A stretch of DNA of 6,298 nucleotides from Collinsella sp. Lineage in GTDB: Bacteria > Actinomycetota > Coriobacteriia > Coriobacteriales > Coriobacteriaceae. Positions 1 to 6,148 of the stretch are shown piece by piece. The position numbers and the translations under genes are program-made. The stretch covers positions 1-6,298 of the forward strand of contig DYAA01000201.1 of assembly GCA_019419405.1 (NCBI GenBank). Direction: 5' to 3'. Position 1 is the stretch's first letter. The number at the start of each line of letters is the position of its first letter. The notes beneath the pieces were generated by a model. It was given only the letters and a program-made list of their open reading frames with translations, did not search any database and was not told the DNA's origin.

Positions 1-1
1 A

Positions 2-3000
2 GCCGCCACTGCCGCCCAGGCCCCCGAAGGCGCGATCTTCAACCCCGAGAACGCTCGTGGCAACCTGCACCTGGGCATCGACGTGGGCTCCACCACCGTC
101 AAGCTCGCTGTGCTCAACGACGACAACCAGATCGTCTACGCCAAGTACCAGCGCCACCACACCGACGTCCGCGCTTGCGCCCGCGACTTGTTCGAGGGTG
201 CCGCGACCGTGCTGCCGACGGCCCAAATGACCTGCGCCATTACCGGTTCGGGCGGCCTGCTGCTGTCCCAGTGGCTCGACCTGGAGTTTGTCCAGGAGGT
301 CATCGCCAGCAAGCGTGCCGTCGAGACCCTCATCCCGGCCACCGACGTCGCCATCGAGCTGGGCGGCGAGGACGCCAAGATCATCTACTTCGACAACGGC
401 ATCGAGCAGCGCATGAACGGCACCTGCGCCGGCGGCACGGGCGCGTTCATCGACCAGATGGCAACCCTGCTGCACACTGACGCCAGCGGCCTTAACGAAC
501 TCGCGGCCAACGCCACCACCATCTATCCCATCGCTAGCCGCTGCGGTGTCTTTGCCAAGACCGACGTCCAGCCGCTGCTCAACGAGGGCGCCCGCCCCGA
601 GGACGTGGCCGCCTCCATCTTCCAGGCCGTCGTGACCCAGACCATCTCGGGCCTGGCGTGCGGCCGTCCCATCCGCGGCAACGTCGCCTTCCTGGGCGGC
701 CCGCTGCAGTATCTCTCCGAGCTGCGCCATCGCTTCTACCTCACGCTCAACCTGGACGAGGAGCACCGCATTGTGCCCCAAAACGCCCACCTGTTTGTGG
801 CGAGCGGCGCCGCCATGGCGCACGAGTCCAACAAGCTCAGCACGTTCCCGCAGCTCATCGGGGCCATCGATGCCCTGGGTGACACGCAGGGTGCCGAGGT
901 TGAGCGTCTGGATCCGCTCTTTGCCACCGACGAGGACTTTGCCGAGTTCAAGGGTCGCCACGACACCGAGGTCGTCCCCAAGGGCAAGCTCGAAGGCTAC
1001 ACCGGCCGCGTGTTCATCGGCATCGACGCCGGTTCCACCACCATGAAGGCCGCGCTCGTGGGCGAGGACGGTCAGCTGCTGCACACCTGGTACGGCAACA
1101 ACAACGGCGACATCCTGGGCACGGCCAAGGTCATCATGGCCGATTTCTACAACCACATTCCTGCCGGCTGTACCATCGGCCACGTGACCACCACGGGCTA
1201 CGGTGAGGCGCTTCTCATTGAGGCCCTCAAGGCCGACTCCGGCGAGATCGAGACCGTCGCGCACCTGCGCGGCGCCAAGGCGTTCCTGCCCGGCGTCGAG
1301 TTCATTCTGGACATCGGCGGCCAGGACATGAAGTGCCTGCGCGTCAAGGACGGCGTTATCGAGCACATCATGCTCAACGAGGCCTGCTCGTCGGGTTGCG
1401 GCAGCTTTATCGAGAGTTTCGCCGTGTCAATGAACATGGACGTGCGCGCGTTCGCCGATGCCGCCATCCATGCCAAGGCCCCGGTCGATTTGGGCAGTCG
1501 CTGCACGGTCTTCATGAACTCGCGCGTTAAGCAGGCGCAAAAGGAAGGCGCCACGGTGGGCGACATCGCGGCCGGCCTGTCCTATTCCGTCATCAAGAAT
1601 GCCCTGTTCAAGGTCATTAAGCTGCGCGATCCCAAGGAGATCGGCAGCCAGGTAATCGTTCAGGGCGGCACCTTTATGTCCGATGCCACGCTGCGCGCGT
1701 TTGAGCAGCTCACTGGCGTTCACGCCGTGCGTCCCGACATCGCCGGCTGCATGGGCGCCTATGGTGCGGCCCTGCTCGCCCGCGATCGCGCCGGTGCCGA
1801 TGGCGCCTCGACCATCCTTTCGGCTGAGGACATCGCGCACCTTACCGTGACGCAAAAGCATGTCCGCTGCGGTCGCTGCTCCAACAACTGCCAGCTCACC
1901 GTCAACGACTTTGGCGGCGGCAGGCGCTTCATTACCGGCAACCGCTGCGAGAAGGGCGCCGGCCACAAAAAGCAGAAGACCGAGGCCCCCAACCTCTTCA
2001 AAAAGAAAAACGAGCTGCTCTTTAACCGCGAGGTGCTGAGCCCCGACGAGGCCCCGCGCGGCACCGTCGGCATCCCCCGTGCGCTCAACATGTACGAGAA
2101 TTACCCCTTCTGGCACGCGTTCTTTACGCGCCTGGGCTTTAGCGTGCAGCTGTCCGACCAGTCGAGCAAGAAGACCTACCAGGCGGGCATTGAGTCCATG
2201 CCGTCCGAGAGTGTGTGCTATCCGGCTAAGATGAGCCACGGCCACGTGATGAACCTCATCGACCGCGACGTCGACTTTATCTGGATGCCGTGCGTGCGCT
2301 GGGAGCGCAAGGAGGATCCGACCGCCGGCAACTGTTACAACTGCCCCATCGTCATGAGCTACCCCACGGCGTTGGCACTCAATATCGACGAGATTCGCGA
2401 GCAGAACATCGAGTTCCTGTACCCGTTTGTGCCCTATCACGACAAGACCGAGCTCAAGCGCCGCCTGTACCAGGTGCTCGCCGTTGATCGCGTGGCCGAT
2501 GCTGAGGCCGGTCGCGGTCGCGTGCGCGGTCCCAAGATCACGCGCTCCGAGGTCGATGCCGCTGTCAACGCTGCCTTTGAGGCCGATGCGCGTTTCCACG
2601 AGGATATCCAGACCATGGGCGAGGAAGCTCTTAAGTGGGTCGAGGACCACGGCGGCCACGGCATCGTACTCGCCGGCCGTCCCTACCATAACGACCCCGA
2701 GATCAACCACGCCCTGCCCGAGCTTATCTCGAGCTTTGGCTTTGCGGTCTTTACCGAGGATTCGCTCGCGCATCTGGTAAAGCCCGAGCGTCCGATTCGC
2801 GTCGTCGACCAGTGGATGTACCACAGCCGCCTGTACGCCGTCGCCCGTTTTGTGACGATGCGCAACGATTTGGACCTGATTCAGCTCAACTCTTTCGGCT
2901 GCGGCCTGGACGCCCTGACCACCGACCAGGTGCAGGAGATCCTGGAGGCCAGCGGCAAGATCTACACCGTGCTCAAGATCGACGAGGTGTCCAACCTGGG

Positions 3001-4594
3001 CGCCGCGCGCATCCGCATCCGCTCGCTCATGGCGGCGCTCAAGGACCAGGAGGCCGAGCGCCTGGCCGTGGCCACGGCCGCGGGCGAGGCCTACGAGCAG
3101 GGCGATGCCGCGCCGGTGGCGCCTTCCACGGATGCCCCCGCGTTCGCGAGCCGTAAGTACACGTTCGAGGCGCAGCGCGAGAGTGCTTCGACCGCGTGGC
3201 CCAAGGTGCCCTTTACCGAGCAGATGCGCGACGAGGGCTACACCATCCTGTGCCCGCAGATGGCACCGATTCACTTTGACCTGGTCAAAGAGGTGTTCCG
3301 CGGTGCCGGCTACAACCTGGAGCTGCTGCCCTCGACCGACCACGACGCCGTCGAGGCCGGCCTGCGCTATGTGAACAACGACATCTGCTATCCGTCGATT
3401 CTGGTGACGGGCCAGATCATGGAGGCCATCGAGAGCGGTCGGTACGACCTGTCCAAGACGGCCGTGGTCATCAGCCAGACCGGCGGCGGTTGCCGTGCCA
3501 CCAACTACATCGCGCTCATCCGCAAGGCCCTGCGCGAGAGCGGCCACCCCGAGATTCCGGTGATCTCGCTTTCGGCCGTGGCGCTCGGCGAGGACAACCC
3601 CGGCTTTAAGATTACGCCGGCGCTGCTTAAGCAGGCCGTGTACGCGGTGCTCTTTGGCGACGTGATGATGCAGATGCTCTACCGCTGCCGTCCGTACGAG
3701 GCCACGCCCGGTGCTGCCAACGCGCTCTACGAGGAGTATATGGCGCGCGCCCGCAAGTTGGCGCCCAAGTTCAACCGTCACAACTACACCAAGCTGTGCC
3801 GCGAGGCCATCCGCGCGTTCGACACCATGCCGCTCGTGGGCGAGGGCACCAAGCCGCGCGTGGGCGTGGTCGGCGAGATCCTGGTCAAGTTCCACCCTAC
3901 GGCCAACAACCACGTGGTCGATGTCATCGAGCGTGAGGGCTGCGAGGCCGTAGTACCGGGCCTGCTCGACTTCTTCCTGTACTCCATGAGCAACGCTGAG
4001 CTGCAGAAGGACGAGTTGGGAAGCTCTGCCACTACGCGCGCTGGTATGCAGGCGCTCATTAAGCTGGTGGACTGGATGCGCACGCCGGTGGAAGAGATGC
4101 TCGAAAAGTCCCGCCGCTTTGAGGCGCCCGAGCGCATCGGCACCATGGCCGACAAGGCCCGCACGGTGCTTTCGGTGTGCAACAACATGGGCGAGGGCTG
4201 GCTGCTCACGGCCGAGATGCTCGACCTAATCGACCATGGCGCGCCCAACATCATCTGCACGCAGCCCTTCGCGTGCCTGCCCAATCACGTGGTGGGCAAG
4301 GCCGTGATCAAGGAGCTGCGCCGTCAGCATCCCGAGAGCAACATCGTTGCGGTGGACTACGACCCCGGTGCATCCGAGGTCAACCAGCTCAACCGCATTA
4401 AGCTTATGATCAGCGTGGCGAAGGAGAATATGCGTGCCGGCAAGGGCTTTAAGCTCGAGAAGGTGGCGCCGCTCGCGATGGACGAGGTCACCGGCCAGAT
4501 GCGTGCCCATGACGGCTGCGTGAGCTGCGGACCGGCCAGCGAGGACGCCGTGGCGTCGGTCGCCAAGCGTCTGGGACGCGGCATTAAGAAGTAG
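2..4594 (+). CDS. Giant fused acyl-CoA dehydratase activase / HgdB-like protein (2-hydroxyacyl-CoA dehydratase family), 5' end cut off by the window
   Basis: Residues are counted from the first visible codon at position 2. The frame is open to the left edge, so the true start lies upstream; the GTG at 83 falls inside the first phosphate-binding motif and cannot be the start. Activase domain 1 shows DVGSTT (27-32), TGSGG (81-85), LGGEDAK (120-126), and C142 and C181. Activase domain 2 shows DAGSTT (342-347), TTTGYG (396-401), DIGGQDMK (437-444), and C462 and C501. In HgdC such a cysteine pair ligates a [4Fe-4S] cluster shared by two subunits, and ATP hydrolysis drives a low-potential electron onto the dehydratase. 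A C-x2-C-x3-C-x18-C segment follows (623-649), then a DUF2229-like domain (about 687-790; C739, C764, C778, C781). HgdB-like segments span about 887-1014 and 1080-1490, joined by an Ala/Pro-rich linker (about 1023-1065). The protein ends in GCVSCG (C1506, C1509). It is cytosolic by inference, with no membrane segment seen. Family assignment is strong. Substrate and physiological role are unknown: it may be a dehydratase activator or a self-contained ATP-driven reductase. Confidence 0.93.
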   Translation, partial: AATAAQAPEGAIFNPENARGNLHLGIDVGSTTVKLAVLNDDNQIVYAKYQRHHTDVRACARDLFEGAATVLPTAQMTCAITGSGGLLLSQWLDLEFVQEVIASKRAVETLIPATDVAIELGGEDAKIIYFDNGIEQRMNGTCAGGTGAFIDQMATLLHTDASGLNELAANATTIYPIASRCGVFAKTDVQPLLNEGARPEDVAASIFQAVVTQTISGLACGRPIRGNVAFLGGPLQYLSELRHRFYLTLNLDEEHRIVPQNAHLFVASGAAMAHESNKLSTFPQLIGAIDALGDTQGAEVERLDPLFATDEDFAEFKGRHDTEVVPKGKLEGYTGRVFIGIDAGSTTMKAALVGEDGQLLHTWYGNNNGDILGTAKVIMADFYNHIPAGCTIGHVTTTGYGEALLIEALKADSGEIETVAHLRGAKAFLPGVEFILDIGGQDMKCLRVKDGVIEHIMLNEACSSGCGSFIESFAVSMNMDVRAFADAAIHAKAPVDLGSRCTVFMNSRVKQAQKEGATVGDIAAGLSYSVIKNALFKVIKLRDPKEIGSQVIVQGGTFMSDATLRAFEQLTGVHAVRPDIAGCMGAYGAALLARDRAGADGASTILSAEDIAHLTVTQKHVRCGRCSNNCQLTVNDFGGGRRFITGNRCEKGAGHKKQKTEAPNLFKKKNELLFNREVLSPDEAPRGTVGIPRALNMYENYPFWHAFFTRLGFSVQLSDQSSKKTYQAGIESMPSESVCYPAKMSHGHVMNLIDRDVDFIWMPCVRWERKEDPTAGNCYNCPIVMSYPTALALNIDEIREQNIEFLYPFVPYHDKTELKRRLYQVLAVDRVADAEAGRGRVRGPKITRSEVDAAVNAAFEADARFHEDIQTMGEEALKWVEDHGGHGIVLAGRPYHNDPEINHALPELISSFGFAVFTEDSLAHLVKPERPIRVVDQWMYHSRLYAVARFVTMRNDLDLIQLNSFGCGLDALTTDQVQEILEASGKIYTVLKIDEVSNLGAARIRIRSLMAALKDQEAERLAVATAAGEAYEQGDAAPVAPSTDAPAFASRKYTFEAQRESASTAWPKVPFTEQMRDEGYTILCPQMAPIHFDLVKEVFRGAGYNLELLPSTDHDAVEAGLRYVNNDICYPSILVTGQIMEAIESGRYDLSKTAVVISQTGGGCRATNYIALIRKALRESGHPEIPVISLSAVALGEDNPGFKITPALLKQAVYAVLFGDVMMQMLYRCRPYEATPGAANALYEEYMARARKLAPKFNRHNYTKLCREAIRAFDTMPLVGEGTKPRVGVVGEILVKFHPTANNHVVDVIEREGCEAVVPGLLDFFLYSMSNAELQKDELGSSATTRAGMQALIKLVDWMRTPVEEMLEKSRRFEAPERIGTMADKARTVLSVCNNMGEGWLLTAEMLDLIDHGAPNIICTQPFACLPNHVVGKAVIKELRRQHPESNIVAVDYDPGASEVNQLNRIKLMISVAKENMRAGKGFKLEKVAPLAMDEVTGQMRAHDGCVSCGPASEDAVASVAKRLGRGIKK

Positions 4595-4622
4595 ACGGTC
4601 TGCTATGGGCTGGATATGAGAC

Positions 4623-4659
4623 AAACGGGTGGTGGCCGTACCGGCTATCACCCGTTTTT
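4623..4659 (+). terminator. Strong rho-independent terminator after the activase gene
   Basis: A perfect 9-base outer stem (AAACGGGTG at 4623-4631 with CACCCGTTT at 4649-4657) continues into a 7-pair inner stem (4632-4638 with 4642-4648, two G-U pairs). The loop is three bases, TAC. A run of five T follows at 4655-4659, partly overlapping the stem. It begins 28 bases after the TAG stop codon, which fits termination of the upstream gene and separates it from the dehydrogenase gene. Confidence 0.9.
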
Positions 4660-4711
4660 GCTGGACATATGTTGCGTAAACGCCCCGACTATCACCCTTT
4701 GCGAACTCAGA

Positions 4712-4842
4712 TTTCAGAAGTATGCGGCAAAATCTGAATAGACCGAGCACACCGGATATGTCCAAGCTCTGTACCTGCGGTTTTATTGGCGAAAAACTGG
4801 GGTGCGCTCGAGAGTTCTAGAATTTGCCGCATACTTCCGAAA
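4712..4842. repeat. 131-base imperfect palindrome (MITE-like element or structured RNA), in the intergenic gap
   Basis: The outer arms 4712-4735 and 4819-4842 are reverse complements at 22 of 24 positions, with a perfect 15-base core: GAAGTATGCGGCAAA at 4717-4731 against TTTGCCGCATACTTC at 4823-4837. After a symmetric 8x8 mismatched stretch, an inner stem pairs 4744-4753 with 4801-4810 (9 of 10). Both stems share the same centre (4777), so this is one palindrome and not two chance repeats. A smaller hairpin overlaps the left arm (TCAGATTT at 4707-4714 with AAATCTGA at 4730-4737). I see no convincing target-site duplication and no transposase. It could be a miniature inverted-repeat element, a dispersed intergenic repeat or a folded leader RNA. 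The structure is seen directly; the role is inference. Confidence 0.7.
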
Positions 4843-5010
4843 ACGACGTTTCTGCGGCACCAAAAATCGCCCTCGGAGCCTTGAAATAATGAACAGGTGT
4901 AGCCGTTCGCGGCAAAATACCGTCCGTTTGTAGAACCCACCCCCATCGCGCGTCATCCTTACGGTTGAATAAATACACATCTATGGAATTACGTAAGAGA
5001 GGACCGTTCC
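4843..5010 (+). other. Remainder of the gap: GCGGCA-motif copies and leader of the dehydrogenase gene
   Basis: No convincing gene is seen here. The stretch holds an 11-base palindrome around AAACGACGTTT (4841-4851), a diverged motif TGCGGCACCAAAAAT (from 4853) and GCGGCAAAAT (4909-4918). The last is identical to 4724-4733 inside the palindrome. The AT-rich stretch about 4965-4990 (TTGAATAAATACACAT and following) is the most promoter-like sequence before the dehydrogenase gene, but I could not find a -35/-10 pair with acceptable spacing and do not call one. Confidence 0.4.
4997..5003 (+). promoter_or_regulatory. Ribosome binding site of the 3-hydroxyacyl-CoA dehydrogenase gene
   Basis: GAGAGGA lies 7 bases before the ATG at 5011. 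It is a good Shine-Dalgarno match and fixes that start, which also places the Rossmann motif at the expected distance from the N-terminus. Confidence 0.8.
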
Positions 5011-5970
5011 ATGAGCTACAAGACCGTTTGTGTTGCCGGTGGCGGCGTGTTGGGAAGCCAGATTGCCTTTCAGGCTGCCTACTGCGGCTTTGATGTGACG
5101 ATCTGGCTGCGCAGCGAGGGCAGCATCGGTCGCACTCGGCCCAAGATCGATCATGTGCGCGAGGAGTACATCGCGGCAATCGAGGGCATGGCGGATGGCA
5201 CAGGCGAGTGGTGTGCCGGTATCGCCGATAGTGGCCAGCCCTTCGACAAGGAGGCGGCACTCGCCGCCGTCGAGTGTGCCTACTCCACGCTCAAGCTGGA
5301 GCTCGATCTTGCCAAGGCCGTAGCCGACGCCGACCTGGTCATCGAGTCTATGGCCGAGGACACCCAGGCAAAGATCGACTTCTACAAAAAGCTTGCCCCG
5401 GTTCTCCCGCAAAAGACCGTCGTCGTGACGAACTCCTCTACGCTGCTGCCGAGCACCTTTGCCAAGTACACTGGTCGCCCCGAGAAGTACCTGTCGCTGC
5501 ACTTTGCCAACTCCATCTGGAAGAACAACATGACCGAGGTCATGGCGCAGGATCAAACCGACAAGCGCTACTTCGACGAGCTCGTCGACTTCGCCAACGA
5601 CATTCGCATGCTTGCCCTGCCCGTCAACAAGGAAAAGAACGGCTACCTGCTCAATTCCATGCTGGTGCCATGGCTGCTTTCGGGCCTCGACCTGTATGTC
5701 TCGGGCGTGAGCGATCCCAAGAGCATCGACCTCGCATGGACGCGTGGCACCGGCGCCCCCAAGGGTCCGTTCCGCGTATTCGACACGGTTGGTATCCAGA
5801 CGGCTTACAACATCGTTATGCAGTACCAGAAGGTGCCGGGCCTGGTGAGCCCGTTGCTCAAAAAGATGATGATGCCCTACAACTTTAAGGCCATGGCATC
5901 CGTCCTCAAGCAGATGCTCGACGAAGGCAAGCTGGGCGAAAGCTCGGGCGAGGGCTTCTTCAAGTACTAA
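5011..5970 (+). CDS. 3-hydroxyacyl-CoA dehydrogenase (NAD-binding), substrate unassigned
   Basis: Complete 319-residue cytosolic protein, predicted to oxidise a 3-hydroxyacyl-CoA to the 3-oxoacyl-CoA with NAD, or the reverse. The N-terminal Rossmann fold begins with a strand and GGGVLG (residues 10-15, the GxGxxG loop). The nucleotide-binding domain continues through DADLVIES (106-113). The catalytic region shows NSST (141-144, S143), LHFAN (163-167, H164), TEV (E176) and LLNS (213-216, N215). The S143-to-H164 and H164-to-E176 spacings (21 and 12) equal those of human Ser137/His158/Glu170. The C-terminal dimerisation domain carries TGAPKGPF (247-254) and ends in SGEGFFKY (312-319), the usual tail of this family. 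HFAN replaces the commoner HFFNP, which points to a distinct subfamily related to those annotated in lactobacilli. The length is normal for a single-function enzyme. It stands alone: a terminator and 416 bases precede it, 178 bases follow, and no thiolase, crotonase or acyl-CoA dehydrogenase gene is visible. A 3-hydroxybutyryl-CoA role is possible but not shown. Confidence 0.9.
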   Translation: MSYKTVCVAGGGVLGSQIAFQAAYCGFDVTIWLRSEGSIGRTRPKIDHVREEYIAAIEGMADGTGEWCAGIADSGQPFDKEAALAAVECAYSTLKLELDLAKAVADADLVIESMAEDTQAKIDFYKKLAPVLPQKTVVVTNSSTLLPSTFAKYTGRPEKYLSLHFANSIWKNNMTEVMAQDQTDKRYFDELVDFANDIRMLALPVNKEKNGYLLNSMLVPWLLSGLDLYVSGVSDPKSIDLAWTRGTGAPKGPFRVFDTVGIQTAYNIVMQYQKVPGLVSPLLKKMMMPYNFKAMASVLKQMLDEGKLGESSGEGFFKY

Positions 5971-5973
5971 AAA

Positions 5974-6006
5974 ATGATCCCTCGGGGACGGAGGAAAACG
6001 GATCAT
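5974..6006. repeat. Hairpin immediately after the dehydrogenase stop codon; possible dispersed repeat or minus-strand terminator
   Basis: ATGATCC at 5974-5980 is the reverse complement of GGATCAT at 6000-6006. An alternative inner stem CCTC (5980-5983) with GAGG (5991-5994) can form within the 6-base version of the outer stem. On the + strand no T-run follows, so it is not a canonical terminator for the upstream gene. Read on the minus strand the stem is followed directly by T residues (complement of the A-run 5969-5973), so it could stop transcription coming from the right. It may instead be a REP-like intergenic repeat. Confidence 0.5.
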
Positions 6007-6030
6007 CGCATTACTGCATCCCCTGTGCGT

Positions 6031-6060
6031 CTTGCGGCTAACGGCTCCGGCTGCCGCGAG
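6031..6060 (+). other. GC-rich hairpin in the gap before the lipoprotein gene
   Basis: CTTGCGGC at 6031-6038 pairs with GCCGCGAG at 6053-6060 over 8 positions (one G-U pair), around a 14-base loop. It has no T-run directly after it; the next T-rich stretch (GTTTGTT) begins about 22 bases later. It might help end the dehydrogenase transcript or protect its 3' end, but a stem of this kind is not rare in G+C-rich DNA. Confidence 0.3.
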
Positions 6061-6078
6061 CCTAAGCTAGCCTTAAGG

Positions 6079-6126
6079 GGCGTTTGTTAAGCTGAGAGTC
6101 AAATTGGACAGGGCTGGGCAAACGCC
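6079..6126 (+). promoter_or_regulatory. Perfect 8-base inverted repeat in the leader of the lipoprotein gene
   Basis: GGCGTTTG at 6079-6086 and CAAACGCC at 6119-6126 are exact reverse complements 32 bases apart, ending 9 bases before the GAGGG ribosome binding site. If transcribed, the pair would close a stem just ahead of the translation start; as DNA it could be two half-sites of an operator. A self-complementary CCTTAAGG (6071-6078) abuts the left arm. Function is inference. Confidence 0.4.
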
Positions 6127-6135
6127 ATGGTATAT

Positions 6136-6140
6136 GAGGG
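6136..6140 (+). promoter_or_regulatory. Ribosome binding site deciding a GTG start for the lipoprotein gene
   Basis: GAGGG lies 8 bases before the GTG at 6149. Two other in-frame starts, ATG at 6134 and ATG at 6173, have no comparable purine-rich sequence at a suitable distance, so the GTG is preferred. Confidence 0.6.
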
Positions 6141-6148
6141 AAACGACG

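Noticed and set aside
1427..3913. Long open frame (828 codons) on the minus strand, antisense to the activase gene
   Set aside because: It lies entirely inside a gene with clear domain motifs. Long antisense frames are expected where G+C-rich third positions suppress stop codons, and its translation has no recognisable domain.
4712..4842. Interpretation of the palindrome as ends of an insertion sequence
   Set aside because: There is no transposase frame between or beside the arms, the interior is only 83 bases, and no clear target-site duplication flanks it. At most it would be a non-autonomous derivative.
4950..4995. Possible sigma-70 promoter before the dehydrogenase gene (TTGAAT, TATGGA, TAAATA)
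   Set aside because: The AT-rich elements are there, but no -35/-10 pair has both acceptable matches and 16-18 base spacing, so a specific promoter is not supported.
4981..6006. 341-codon open frame on the minus strand opposite the dehydrogenase gene
   Set aside because: It mirrors the whole dehydrogenase gene, whose catalytic motifs and ribosome binding site are clear. Its start falls in the hairpin at 5974-6006 and no protein family is recognisable.
6077..6144. Resemblance to a TPP riboswitch (GGGGCG, GCTGAGAG, and a final GAGGGAAA)
   Set aside because: The diagnostic CUGAUCUGG and CCAGCG core segments are missing and the region (about 66 bases) is too short for a complete TPP aptamer. 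The match is limited to short common strings. An Infernal/Rfam scan would settle it.
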